DNA from: CAZDYP01 sp964509505
Lineage (GTDB): Bacteria > Chloroflexota > Anaerolineae > JACRMK01
Assembly (NCBI GenBank): GCA_964509505.1
Contig: CAZDYP010000184.1
Coordinates: 1 to 9,495, forward strand
Reading direction: 5' to 3'
DNA length: 9,495 nucleotides
The notes below the pieces were generated by a model. That model saw only the letters and a list, made by a program, of their open reading frames with translations, made no database searches and was not told where the DNA came from. A program made the translations under genes and the position numbers. Each line of letters begins with the position of its first letter. The stretch's first letter is position 1. Shown piece by piece: positions 1-5,917 of this stretch.

Positions 1-116
1 TCGCCGCGCGGCTTGCTGATGTCGAGCAAAGCGACGGTGCCTGTGAGTGTGTTTGATCGTCGTGTGAGCGTGCGCTGGATAGGCGTGCGCTCGTCGGTGG
101 GGTCTAGGATTTGCAT
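1..116 (-). CDS. Partial CDS, possible UGSC-family protein (N-terminus only)
   Basis: The first 38 codons of a leftward gene are visible, starting at ATG 116-114; the rest lies outside the window. The peptide begins MQILDPTDERTPIQR and later contains LLDISKPRG. An 'ILDPT' opening followed by a 'LLDISKPRG' strand resembles what I remember of the UGSC family (a putative oxidoreductase family named for a U/C-G-S-C motif), but that motif would lie beyond the visible part, so the family name is tentative. The start is well supported: GAGGAG at 127-122 sits five bases upstream of the ATG. An in-frame GTG at 122-120 is possible but would overlap this ribosome binding site. The leader directly upstream is a pyrimidine-rich repeat (129-161 in the opposite sense). 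That a gene starts here is fairly sure; its function is not. Confidence 0.5.
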   Translation of the reverse strand, partial: MQILDPTDERTPIQRTLTRRSNTLTGTVALLDISKPRG

Positions 117-128
117 GTTCACTCCTCA

Positions 129-161
129 AAGGGAATTAAGGGAAATGAGGGGAAATAAAGG
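129..161 (+). repeat. Short-period purine repeat, family A (GGGAAATTA-like)
   Basis: About 33 bases are built from near-copies of a 9-11 base unit (GGGAATTAA, GGGAAATGA, GGGGAAATAAA). Only one arm is present, so it makes no hairpin alone. The same vocabulary recurs at 4672-4712 in reverse complement and at 5196-5269 as both arms. In the sense of the leftward gene at 116 this is a C/T-rich leader ending just before the ribosome binding site. Confidence 0.6.
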
Positions 162-215
162 ACATAAGAACATCGTTTCAAGACTTTTGGCTCTGCTGGC
201 TTTAATGTAGAATGC

Positions 216-431
216 TCAAGGCGGATGGCTCCATCCACCGTTGGGGACGGGATTTGCGACCAAAGGGAGTCGCGCGCGAGCCATGCCGACACTCAAGTCG
301 GTAGAGCCGACTTTTTCTATTGGCAATGGTCGCCCTAGTTCTTGATAGGCTTCGGCGAGCGCCGATAGCGCATCATCCGCATTGTGTAAGGCTTCTTGCG
401 CTGTATCCCCCTCTGTGATGAGCGCGGACAA
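216..431 (-). pseudogene. HicB-like antitoxin remnant, N-terminally truncated
   Basis: The frame encodes SALITEGDTAQEALHNADD followed by ALSALAEAYQELGRPLP. This closely follows the conserved middle of HicB/UPF0150 antitoxins, where '(I/V)TEGDT.EEAL.NA..A' is followed by a helix and '(G)xPLP/PIP'. HicB proteins normally have about 25-30 residues of beta-strand sequence (YPV..., ...FPDLPG) before this motif. Here the frame hits a TAA at 443-441, only four codons before the nominal TTG start, and neither other frame upstream restores the missing strands. No HicA toxin (small double-stranded-RNA-binding-like protein) is adjacent. I read it as a truncated, probably non-functional relic. The alternative is a genuine 71-residue protein from the TTG start. 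Family resemblance moderate; pseudogene status inferred. Confidence 0.42.
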
Positions 432-471
432 TAGAGCGTCTTACCGAAGCGTGAAAATTATGAAAAGATAA

Positions 472-603
472 GACCTGGCTGAGCAGCACGACGACCTTTT
501 GCCAGAAGCCGTCAATGAAGCCCTACGGCTCGTCATGAAGTTGATGCGCTTGCCCGATAAGCAATGGCGCGAACTGGTGTCGTCCCCTGCGCGCACTCCG
601 TAA
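472..603 (+). pseudogene. Start-less open fragment, unrecognised
   Basis: A run of 43 sense codons lies between an in-frame TAA (469-471) and a TAA (601-603). It reads DLAEQHDDLLPEAVNEALRL and continues VMKLMRLPDKQWREL, a leucine-rich amphipathic helix pattern typical of real protein sequence. It has no good start codon; the first ATG is at 535. I recognise no family. It could be the tail of a decayed gene or a chance open frame. Confidence 0.25.
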
Positions 604-622
604 CATTAGCCGTTGTCCTATA

Positions 623-811
623 TCAATCCTCTCTCCGTCGTGGCGGGCTCATTAATTTGAGTTGGATGAGCAGCCATCCCCACCACGTTTTTTTGCGTCG
701 CTCGCTGCGCGCCTCGGCGGCGGTCAAACCACAATGCACACACACTTCATCGGCTTGAGGCGTCCATCCTCTGCATGAGACACAGAAGCGCATCGGCATC
801 GGTTCAAACAT
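623..811 (-). CDS. Small zinc-ribbon protein
   Basis: A 62-residue protein with two knuckles, CVSC (C10, C13) and CVHCG (C24, C27), separated by ten residues. This is the layout of a minimal zinc ribbon that would bind one Zn(II) through four cysteines. The C-terminal half is basic (ARSERRKK) and then carries a tryptophan-rich hydrophobic segment (TWWGWLLIQLKLM), which might contact a membrane or another protein. The start at ATG 811-809 is supported by GGAG seven bases upstream; internal ATGs at codons 5 and 7 are possible but less well placed. It lies 83 bases downstream of the AIR-synthase-like gene on the same strand and may share its transcript. No specific family recognised. The paired CxxC motifs and ribosome binding site make it more than a chance frame. 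Confidence 0.55.
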   Translation of the reverse strand: MFEPMPMRFCVSCRGWTPQADEVCVHCGLTAAEARSERRKKTWWGWLLIQLKLMSPPRRRED

Positions 812-894
812 TGGCTTGCTCCAGCAGCAGTAAACACCCAGTCACACAGCGTTCACGCAGCGCACAACATCATCTTCGTGTTCTTTGTGATCCG

Positions 895-1884
895 CTAAAA
901 AATTTTCGTAATCTCATCGGCTATGAAACGTGGCAACGGCGCGCCATTCAACCTTACGCCCTGTGCGTGTGGCACAAAATGTCCGATGGGCGCGCACACC
1001 ATCCCCTCACGTTCAATCGCGGCTTGCAACGCCTCCGCGCGTGACGACTCAATGCCGATAAGCAAGGCGCCCGACGCAATCGTGCCAAGCGGATCGAGGT
1101 TGAACGCCGCGCACAGTTCACGCGCTTCGGGGATGATGGGAATGCGCTCGCGCGTGATATGCGCCCCCAAGTGCGCCGCCTCGCACAACTCCCACAAGGC
1201 CATCGCCAATCCGCCTTCCGTTGGGTCGTGCAAAATGTGTGCGCCTGCTTGCGCGGCCATGCGCGCTTCACGCAACACGTTGATGCCCGGCTGGCGCAAA
1301 AATTGAGCGGCGCGCGCGATAGTCGCTCGGCTCACGCCACGCGACAATAACTCCGCTTCTTTCTCGCGCGCGATAATCGCCGCGCCCTCAATTGGCACCC
1401 CCTTCGTCAACAGAATCACGTCGCCCACACGGGCGCATTCTGGTCGCACCAATTGGTCGCGCGCAACTTCACCCAACATCGTGCCGACGAGAATTGGACG
1501 GTCGAGCCCAATGGTCATTTCGGTATGACCGCCGATGAACATGATGTCGTGCGCGGCGCACGCTTCCGTGATTTGCTGGGCGATGGTTTGCGGCAACGCC
1601 TCGTCACACCCCACGGGCAACAACGCCGTGACCATTAGCCACAATGGACGCGCGCCCAAACACGCAACATCGTTCGCATTCACCTGCACGACATACCAAC
1701 CGATCTCATTCGTGGCAAACGTAATCGGGTCGGTCTTGACGACGAGGTAACGGTCAGCCAGTTCAATCACCGCCGCATCACGCCCCACCCCGGGTCCGAT
1801 AATCACGCGAGGGTCAGTGACAGGGAACGAAGCAATAATTTTTTGTAAGAGTTCGGGTGGGAGTTTGCCCGCCGCTAATGCCAT
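895..1884 (-). CDS. AIR synthase family protein (HypE/PurM-like ATP-binding enzyme)
   Basis: A 329-residue protein of the PurM/HypE/ThiL/SelD ATP-binding superfamily. Visible landmarks in order: GPGVGRDAAVI (30-40, N-terminal glycine-rich segment), VKTDPITF (49-56), VNANDVACLGARP (68-80, the NDxxxxGA motif), GGHTE (118-122) and DPTEGG (220-225) opening the C-terminal domain. True HypE, the NiFe-hydrogenase cyanide-ligand maturase, ends in a conserved cysteine that carries the carbamoyl group. This protein ends DEITKIF with no cysteine, and no other hyp genes are near, so I call it an AIR-synthase-family paralogue of unknown substrate, not HypE. ATG 1884-1882 is preferred over the upstream GTG (1920) because the added residues match nothing in the family and AGGA lies nine bases upstream. 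Family assignment firm; reaction unknown. Confidence 0.85.
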   Translation of the reverse strand: MALAAGKLPPELLQKIIASFPVTDPRVIIGPGVGRDAAVIELADRYLVVKTDPITFATNEIGWYVVQVNANDVACLGARPLWLMVTALLPVGCDEALPQTIAQQITEACAAHDIMFIGGHTEMTIGLDRPILVGTMLGEVARDQLVRPECARVGDVILLTKGVPIEGAAIIAREKEAELLSRGVSRATIARAAQFLRQPGINVLREARMAAQAGAHILHDPTEGGLAMALWELCEAAHLGAHITRERIPIIPEARELCAAFNLDPLGTIASGALLIGIESSRAEALQAAIEREGMVCAPIGHFVPHAQGVRLNGAPLPRFIADEITKIF

Positions 1885-1930
1885 GAGGATAAGTCCTAAT
1901 GAGGGTGTGACACAATGCACGACACAGGAG

Positions 1931-2012
1931 CAGGATGCAGGATGCAGGATGCAGGATGGTCATACATCTTGCATCTTGTATCTTGCATCTTGTATCGTGC
2001 ATCTTGTATCGT
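1931..2012. repeat. Family B repeat with 28-pair hairpin (GATGCAG / CATCTTG units)
   Basis: Four tandem 7-base CAGGATG units (1931-1958) are followed, after a six-base loop (1959-1964), by units of CATCTTG/TATCTTG type (1965-1992). Read as plus-strand RNA, all 28 positions pair: 23 Watson-Crick and 5 G-U. On the minus strand the five wobbles become A-C mismatches. Further unpaired units (TATCGTGCATCTTG type) run on to about 2012, touching the stop region of the gene at 2016. It fills most of the gap between two leftward genes. It may act in RNA processing or termination, or be a selfish or replication-derived repeat; the sequence does not decide. Confidence 0.8.
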
Positions 2013-2015
2013 GCA

Positions 2016-3086
2016 TCATGCAGTTCGCCTACGATGACTCGACCAAAACAAGACGCCGATTAACGTCAGCGTCACGGCGACGAGCGGCGCCCATTGCGCG
2101 ATGTCGAGCGGAATCAACGGCGCAGGCAGATTCCCCAATTCGACCGCCAGCGTGCTGTCCGCTGCGAGATCGCGCGCGGCAAAAAACTGCATCGTCCGCG
2201 AACCCATTTGCCGTGAGCCTTGCGCCACCAGGCGTGGGCTACGCACCGTGATGTTGGGCGCGACGAGCATACTCAATGCTGGTACGCTATATGGCGCAGT
2301 AAAACCCAAGGCGACGGTTGAGCGTTGGTAGGGAAGCCGATAGGTAAAGATAAACGAGGCTTCGCCGGGCGGAATGGGCAGTGTGTCGAGTAATTGATTG
2401 TTCGCCTGAAAGACATCCTCGTTGCCTTGCCGCCCTTCCACCGAATCCACCAATGCACCGGGCGGCAACACGGCGCGGAACGCAACGCGCTTGTTGTTGG
2501 CATTGCTATCAGGCGCGCCCACAATCGTGCGGTCACCTTCATTCCGCAGCAAATAAATCTCCGCGATATTCAGCACAGGTTCCTGCGTATCGCGCTCGAT
2601 GATGACGTGACGCTGTTCAATCCGCAGCGCGCGCGTATCGGCAGTAGAATCATACACGTTGATCATCGCTTGCGCGCTAGCGCTGTTGGGCGCAAAGGCG
2701 ACAGACTCGGCGCGATAAAACGAATCTTGAAAGCGAATAATCAGGGTGTAGGTATAGTTACTGCCCGTTTGTAAATTTTCAAAGCGCACTCGCCCTTGCG
2801 CGTCGGTTTGCCCAACCGCAGGCGGTACCTGACGCGCGCCGTTGATGTATGTAAATAGCGACGCGGGCAAATTGCCAAGCGACGCAGTCGAGCCACGGCT
2901 CAGCATCACAACACGCCCTTCGATCACGCCTTGTCCCGCAGGTTGTTGCGCGATGGCGCTCTGAACAGACAACCACAGCCACATAAACACACACCCCGCA
3001 AAGACACAGAGTGTAGCAGCGCAAAGATATAAACGCTGTGCTGCTCCCCTGTGTATCGCCGAAGTGAAACCAACCGCTCTGCTCAT
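2016..3086 (-). CDS. Secreted, membrane-anchored protein with a carboxypeptidase-regulatory-like domain
   Basis: A 356-residue extracytoplasmic protein. Residues 19-46 form a long hydrophobic signal sequence ending AIAQQ, a plausible signal peptidase I site. Residues 53-125 (GVIEGRVV ... TDAQGRVRFENLQTG) look like a carboxypeptidase-regulatory-like beta-sandwich, where 'G.V...T...G...F..L..G' is typical. The middle is beta-rich and resembles extracellular domains with conserved NIAEIYLLRNEGDRTIV. A C-terminal helix (about 331-352, WAPLVAVTLTLIGVLFW) followed by HRRR would anchor it with the bulk outside. Its ATG overlaps the TGA of the upstream DUF3105 gene (ATGA at 3086-3083), so the two are probably translationally coupled and act together at the cell surface. 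No enzymatic motif seen; a binding or structural role is inferred. Confidence 0.7.
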   Translation of the reverse strand: MSRAVGFTSAIHRGAAQRLYLCAATLCVFAGCVFMWLWLSVQSAIAQQPAGQGVIEGRVVMLSRGSTASLGNLPASLFTYINGARQVPPAVGQTDAQGRVRFENLQTGSNYTYTLIIRFQDSFYRAESVAFAPNSASAQAMINVYDSTADTRALRIEQRHVIIERDTQEPVLNIAEIYLLRNEGDRTIVGAPDSNANNKRVAFRAVLPPGALVDSVEGRQGNEDVFQANNQLLDTLPIPPGEASFIFTYRLPYQRSTVALGFTAPYSVPALSMLVAPNITVRSPRLVAQGSRQMGSRTMQFFAARDLAADSTLAVELGNLPAPLIPLDIAQWAPLVAVTLTLIGVLFWSSHRRRTA

Positions 3087-3697
3087 GGCACGTCCTCGGG
3101 TCCTTTGTCCACAAACGCATCATAGAATTTTTTGATGCGCTCCGCATCAAGCGTGTCAAAGTCGTCCACGCGCCCCCACGCGACAACGGCGAAGTTGCGC
3201 GGCATGTTGTTGTAAGGCGTTCCAATCATTTTGATGTCACCATATTTGCCGGGACGCATCGTCTGATATACTTTCAATACTTGCGCCGCTACGTCTTGGC
3301 AATTCGTCTCACACTTGAACAACACGACCACCGCGCCATGCTCCAAGTTGTGAACCCAATAACCCGGCGGCACCGGTTGCGCATAGACGCCGTACCGCAA
3401 CCATTGGGGATAATGTGTGCCTGAGCTCGGCGGGGCATTTTTGTATAGGATGACCATCCCCACTTCGACATGTTGCGCGCCTTCGTCAGGCGCAGGTCGT
3501 CCGGGCAAGCCGTCATTAGAGGTTGCTGCTGTGGGCGTGGACGATGCAAGGCGCGTCGGTTGCGCCATGATCGTGGAGACAACGGCAACCGTCGGCGCCA
3601 CAGTCGCTGGGATGGAGGTGGGCGACAGTGTGGATGTAGAGCTGCCGCACGCGACCAATACGCTTAACAACCCCCAATATAGGGCATAAATTTTCAT
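3083..3697 (-). CDS. DUF3105 domain lipoprotein
   Basis: A 204-residue exported protein. The N-terminus is a lipoprotein signal (MKIYALYWGLLSVLVACGSS) with lipobox LVAC, so the mature protein should be lipid-anchored outside the membrane. A Thr/Ser/Pro/Ala-rich linker follows, then the DUF3105 domain with its signature segments: PPSSGTHYPQW, GVYAQPVPPGYWVHNLEHG, VVVLFKC and a late NMPRNFAVVAWGR. The histidine-rich conserved motifs suggest metal binding, but the family's function is not established. ATG 3697-3695 is chosen because AAGG lies six bases upstream and the lipobox is then correctly placed; the in-frame TTG at 3712 is less likely. A promoter lies at 3742-3769. The gene overlaps the next one by four bases (ATGA). 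Confidence 0.85.
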   Translation of the reverse strand: MKIYALYWGLLSVLVACGSSTSTLSPTSIPATVAPTVAVVSTIMAQPTRLASSTPTAATSNDGLPGRPAPDEGAQHVEVGMVILYKNAPPSSGTHYPQWLRYGVYAQPVPPGYWVHNLEHGAVVVLFKCETNCQDVAAQVLKVYQTMRPGKYGDIKMIGTPYNNMPRNFAVVAWGRVDDFDTLDAERIKKFYDAFVDKGPEDVP

Positions 3698-3741
3698 CGC
3701 AAACCTTGTCAAGTAAATTTCGCATATACGAAAGCGGATGA

Positions 3742-3769
3742 ATTATACTGTCCATGCGCGAAAAGACAA
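3742..3769 (-). promoter_or_regulatory. Sigma70-type promoter of the DUF3105 operon
   Basis: On the minus strand TTGTCT (3769-3764) and a perfect TATAAT (3747-3742) are separated by 16 bases. The -10 box lies 44 bases upstream of the start codon at 3697, a normal leader length. It reads into the lipoprotein and secreted-protein pair. Confidence 0.6.
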
Positions 3770-3773
3770 CAAA

Positions 3774-3802
3774 TTGTCAGTTCACACGCACGCTGTTATA
3801 GT
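3774..3802 (+). promoter_or_regulatory. Sigma70-type promoter with extended -10 for trmD
   Basis: TTGTCA (3774-3779) and TATAGT (3797-3802) are separated by 17 bases, with TG one base upstream of the -10 (3794-3795). Each hexamer has five of six consensus bases. Its -35 starts five bases from the -35 of the opposite promoter, so the two are back to back. The transcript would begin inside or just before the repeat at 3806-3906. Confidence 0.6.
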
Positions 3803-3805
3803 TCT

Positions 3806-3906
3806 GATAGCGAATGGCGACTGGCAGATAGCCAATGGCGACTGGCCACATACGACTTGCCACTTGCCACTTGCTACTTGCCATCCGCCATCGGCATCGG
3901 CTACCC
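3806..3906. repeat. Family C repeat (AATGGCGACTGGC / GCCACTTGCC), trmD leader
   Basis: The first half is made of GATAGCGAATGGC and GATAGCCAATGGC-type units with GCGACTGGC; the second half is CACTTGCCACTTGCCACTTG-like and ends in CCATCGGCATCGGC right at the trmD start. The halves are partly complementary, for example GGCGACTGGC against GCCACTTGCC: nine of ten pair, including one G-U. Segment 3823-3839 matches the reverse complement of 8636-8652 at 16 of 17 bases, so the same family recurs before the sucD-like gene. Confidence 0.7.
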
Positions 3907-4653
3907 ATGCGTTTCGATTTATTCACCCTATTCCCTAACCTATTCACGGGCGCGTTTGATGAGAGTATCATCCAACGCGCGCGCGCTGCGGGACTGGTCG
4001 AGATTCATATTCACAACATCCGCGCCTACACACACGACAAACACCACCTCACCGACGATGCGCCTTTCGGCGGTGGCGGCGGCATGGTGATGAAAGCTGC
4101 GCCTATCTTCGAAGCCGTCGAAACGGTGTTCGCCAATGTGCCAAGCGAGGCGCGTCACATCATCTTGCTCACGCCGCAAGGTCGCCGCTTCACCCAAACC
4201 ATTGCGCGCGAGCTCGCCGCACGTCCACGCATCGCATTGATTTGCGGACGCTATGAAGGCGTGGATGAACGCGTGCGTGAGCATCTGGTGACGGACGAAA
4301 TCTCAATTGGCGATTACGTGCTGTCGGGTGGCGAAGTGCCAGCAATGGTCATCGTGGATGCCCTGACACGCTTGTTGCCCGGCGCGTTGGGCGACCCTGA
4401 GGCACCCGCCAAAGATTCGCACGCCGAAGGCTTGCTGGAGGGTCCGCACTATACGCGCCCTGCCGATTTTCGTGGTTGGACTGTGCCAGCGGTATTGCTC
4501 TCAGGTCATCACGCCGAAATCGAAAAGTGGCGACGACGCGAATCGTTACGCCGCACGCTCATCCGCCGTCCCGATTTGCTGCGCGCCGCGCCACTCACCG
4601 CTGCCGATAAAAAATTTTTACGCGAGCTTGGCTGGAATGACCAAGAGGAGTAG
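3907..4653 (+). CDS. trmD: tRNA (guanine37-N1)-methyltransferase
   Basis: TrmD transfers a methyl group from S-adenosylmethionine to N1 of G37 in tRNAs, preventing +1 frameshifting. The 248-residue product is of normal family length. Visible are the trefoil-knot SPOUT motifs: GGGGGM (55-60), TPQGRRF (89-95), CGRYEGVDERV (113-123), and ISIGDYVLSGGE (132-143) in the cofactor-binding knot. D170 in the KDSH segment corresponds to the catalytic aspartate, followed by GLLEGPHYTRP and a C-terminal domain with the usual VPAVLLSGHHAEIEKWRR. ATG 3907 is chosen because MRFDLFTLFP is the family N-terminus; the frame stays open upstream through repeat sequence but that part is not TrmD. No Shine-Dalgarno is visible before this ATG. 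It precedes rplS, the common bacterial order, here with a 121-base gap and a possible separate promoter. Confidence 0.97.
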   Translation: MRFDLFTLFPNLFTGAFDESIIQRARAAGLVEIHIHNIRAYTHDKHHLTDDAPFGGGGGMVMKAAPIFEAVETVFANVPSEARHIILLTPQGRRFTQTIARELAARPRIALICGRYEGVDERVREHLVTDEISIGDYVLSGGEVPAMVIVDALTRLLPGALGDPEAPAKDSHAEGLLEGPHYTRPADFRGWTVPAVLLSGHHAEIEKWRRRESLRRTLIRRPDLLRAAPLTAADKKFLRELGWNDQEE

Positions 4654-4671
4654 AGACGCCACACCCGCTTA

Positions 4672-4712
4672 TCTCCTTTATTCCCCCAATCTCCCCTAAT
4701 TTTCCCCATCCC
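4672..4712 (+). repeat. Family A repeat, pyrimidine strand
   Basis: CTCCTTTATTCCCCC, AATCTCCCC, TAATTTTCCCC: the same 9-11 base vocabulary as 129-161, in reverse complement. Single arm, so no hairpin of its own. It lies between trmD and the rplS promoter. Confidence 0.55.
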
Positions 4713-4720
4713 AACACCCA

Positions 4721-4729
4721 TGTTATAAT
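4721..4729 (+). promoter_or_regulatory. Extended -10 promoter element upstream of rplS
   Basis: TGTTATAAT is a perfect TATAAT preceded by TGn, 46 bases before the rplS ATG. No good -35 hexamer is present at the expected distance (4701-4706 reads TTTCCC), which extended -10 promoters tolerate. It would let rplS be transcribed apart from trmD. Confidence 0.45.
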
Positions 4730-4774
4730 CCCCGCTCGTTGCATTGACTTTTTGAAAGGTGGTGACGAGGCATC

Positions 4775-5164
4775 ATGCAAGACCTCATTCGCTCGTTATC
4801 TAAGCGCACAAACCCAAACCCTATTCCCGAATTGCGCGTCGGCGACACCGTGCGCGTGTTGCATCGCATTGTGGAGGGCGATCGCGAACGCTCGCAGCCG
4901 TTTCAGGGCGTAGTGATGCGGCTATACGGCAGCGGCGCAACCGAGCGCTTCACCGTGCGGCGCATTGCGGCGCATGGCGTGGGCGTCGAGCGCACCTTCG
5001 TCGTGAGCTCACCCCGTCTCGAAGACGTAAAGGTCATTCGACATGGACGTGTCAAACGCGCGCAACTCTACTTCTTGCGCGGACGCACAGGCAAGAAAGC
5101 GCGTTTGAAAGAGAAGCGTTACGAAGAAGTGGAGCAACCGCAAACAGCAACCACAGCCACATAG
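4775..5164 (+). CDS. rplS: Large-subunit ribosomal protein L19 (bL19)
   Basis: bL19 sits at the interface of the 50S and 30S subunits and helps form an intersubunit bridge. The product has 129 residues against the usual 110-120; the surplus is a polar C-terminal tail (EEVEQPQTATTAT). The core is typical: PELRVGDTVRVLHRIVEGDRER, then the family signature FQGVVMRLYGSG...ERFTVRRIAAHGVGVERTF with a glutamine-glycine turn, and SPRLEDVKVIRHGRVKRAQLYFLRGRTGKKARLKE at the basic C-terminal end. The ATG at 4775 gives the family N-terminus MQDLIRSL; GAGG four bases upstream and AGGTGG further up can serve as ribosome binding sites. It follows trmD in the conserved order. Confidence 0.97.
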   Translation: MQDLIRSLSKRTNPNPIPELRVGDTVRVLHRIVEGDRERSQPFQGVVMRLYGSGATERFTVRRIAAHGVGVERTFVVSSPRLEDVKVIRHGRVKRAQLYFLRGRTGKKARLKEKRYEEVEQPQTATTAT

Positions 5165-5195
5165 CGCGTTGTCGTTCAATCCAATCGAACCGCAG

Positions 5196-5269
5196 GGAAA
5201 TTAGGGGAGATTAACAGAAATTAGATATACTAAGCGCGTTCTAATTTCCGTTAATTTCCCCTAATTTCC
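5196..5269 (+). repeat. Family A double-arm hairpin upstream of rnhB
   Basis: Left arm 5196-5225 (GGAAATTAGGGG...) and right arm 5240-5269 (...CCCCTAATTTCC) pair over 30 positions with one G-U and one mismatch, around a 14-base loop. The right arm ends nine bases before the rnhB ATG. It is not followed by a U-run, so a classic intrinsic terminator is unlikely. As a leader hairpin it could affect rnhB translation or transcript stability between rplS and rnhB. Confidence 0.85.
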
Positions 5270-5278
5270 TTTGGGATC

Positions 5279-5911
5279 ATGCCATCGTTCGCTGCCGAAA
5301 AACAATTCCAACGTCAAGGGCTGCTGCTTATCGCAGGTTTGGATGAGGTGGGACGCGGCGCGTGGGCGGGTCCATTGGTCGCAGGCGCGGTCATCTTACC
5401 CGAACCAACGCGCGCCTTGCGACAAGCATTGGCGGCAATCAACGACTCGAAACAACTGCGCCCCGCGCAACGCGAGGAATGTGCTCTTGTGATTCGCGCC
5501 CAGGCGATTGCATTCGCCATCGGTATGGTCAGCGCGGAGGCAGTGGATCGGTTGGGTGTTGTCTGTGCGACACACACAGCGATGCGTCGCGCCCTTGCCG
5601 CGCTCACCACGCAACCACAAGCGTTGTTGCTCGATGCGTTTCCCTTGCCCGAGTGCGACTTGCCACAACGCGCCATCATTCGCGGCGACGCGCACTCGTT
5701 CTCCATCGCCGCTGCCTCCATCATCGCCAAAGTGGAACGGGATGCGTTGATGCATGATTTGCACACACAGTATCCGCAATACCAATGGGCAAGCAACAAA
5801 GGCTATGGCACGGCGGCGCATCAAAGCGCATTGCGCGAATTTGGGCCATCGCCAGAACATCGGAAATCGTTTGCGCCCATCCGTCAGCGAACCTTGAACC
5901 TTGAACTTTGA
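5279..5911 (+). CDS. rnhB: Ribonuclease HII
   Basis: RNase HII cleaves RNA in RNA-DNA hybrids and starts removal of single ribonucleotides from DNA. The 210-residue protein has normal length and the four acidic active-site residues: D22 and E23 in GLDEVGRG, D119 in LLLDAFPLP, and D137 in RGDAHSFSIAAASIIAKVERD. NDSKQL (55-60) and the C-terminal KGYGTAAHQSALREFG, with the family's YGT..H motif, complete the picture. The ATG at 5279 has only a weak GGGA upstream. The last seven residues (RTLNLEL) and the stop are encoded by the TTGAAC repeat at 5891-5913, so the C-terminus has been replaced or extended by repeat sequence. yraN begins six bases after the stop. Confidence 0.96.
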   Translation: MPSFAAEKQFQRQGLLLIAGLDEVGRGAWAGPLVAGAVILPEPTRALRQALAAINDSKQLRPAQREECALVIRAQAIAFAIGMVSAEAVDRLGVVCATHTAMRRALAALTTQPQALLLDAFPLPECDLPQRAIIRGDAHSFSIAAASIIAKVERDALMHDLHTQYPQYQWASNKGYGTAAHQSALREFGPSPEHRKSFAPIRQRTLNLEL

Positions 5912-5913
5912 AC
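5891..5913 (+). repeat. Family D repeat (CTTGAAC units) overlapping the rnhB 3' end
   Basis: Three near-copies of a 7-base unit (CTTGAAC, CTTGAAC, TTTGAAC) span the last codons and the TGA of rnhB and end five bases before the yraN ATG. It leaves yraN without a visible Shine-Dalgarno. Confidence 0.65.
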
Positions 5914-5917
5914 GCTC

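Larger units (their letters stand above)
162..622. other. Gene-poor, decayed stretch
   Basis: No intact, convincingly full-length gene is visible between the leader of the gene at 116 and the zinc-ribbon gene ending at 623. The stretch holds a HicB-like C-terminal fragment on the minus strand (431-216) and a start-less open fragment on the plus strand (472-603). The mixture of short broken frames on opposite strands is what gene decay looks like. No transposase remnant, tRNA or terminator could be recognised. Confidence 0.5.

Noticed and set aside
812..894. RNA gene or terminator between the AIR-synthase-like and zinc-ribbon genes
   Set aside because: Only weak self-complementarity (GCGTTCACGC) and a faint resemblance to one arm of the ACCACAGAG-type repeat; not enough to call.
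1885..1920. GTG start 12 codons upstream for the AIR-synthase-like gene
   Set aside because: No ribosome binding site, and the region borders the family B repeat; ATG 1884 is better placed.
1931..2012. CRISPR-like array of short repeats
   Set aside because: Units are 7-14 bases and contiguous, with no unique spacers and no cas genes; the arms form one hairpin.
3835..3906. Extended N-terminus of TrmD from an upstream in-frame start
   Set aside because: The added residues are translated repeat (MATGHIRLATCHLLLAIRH); the family N-terminus is MRFDLFTLFP at 3907.
5196..5269. Intrinsic terminator after rplS (also considered for 6301-6368 and 7325-7363)
   Set aside because: The stems are strong but none is followed by a U-run on either strand; stems are longer and more A/T-mixed than usual terminators.
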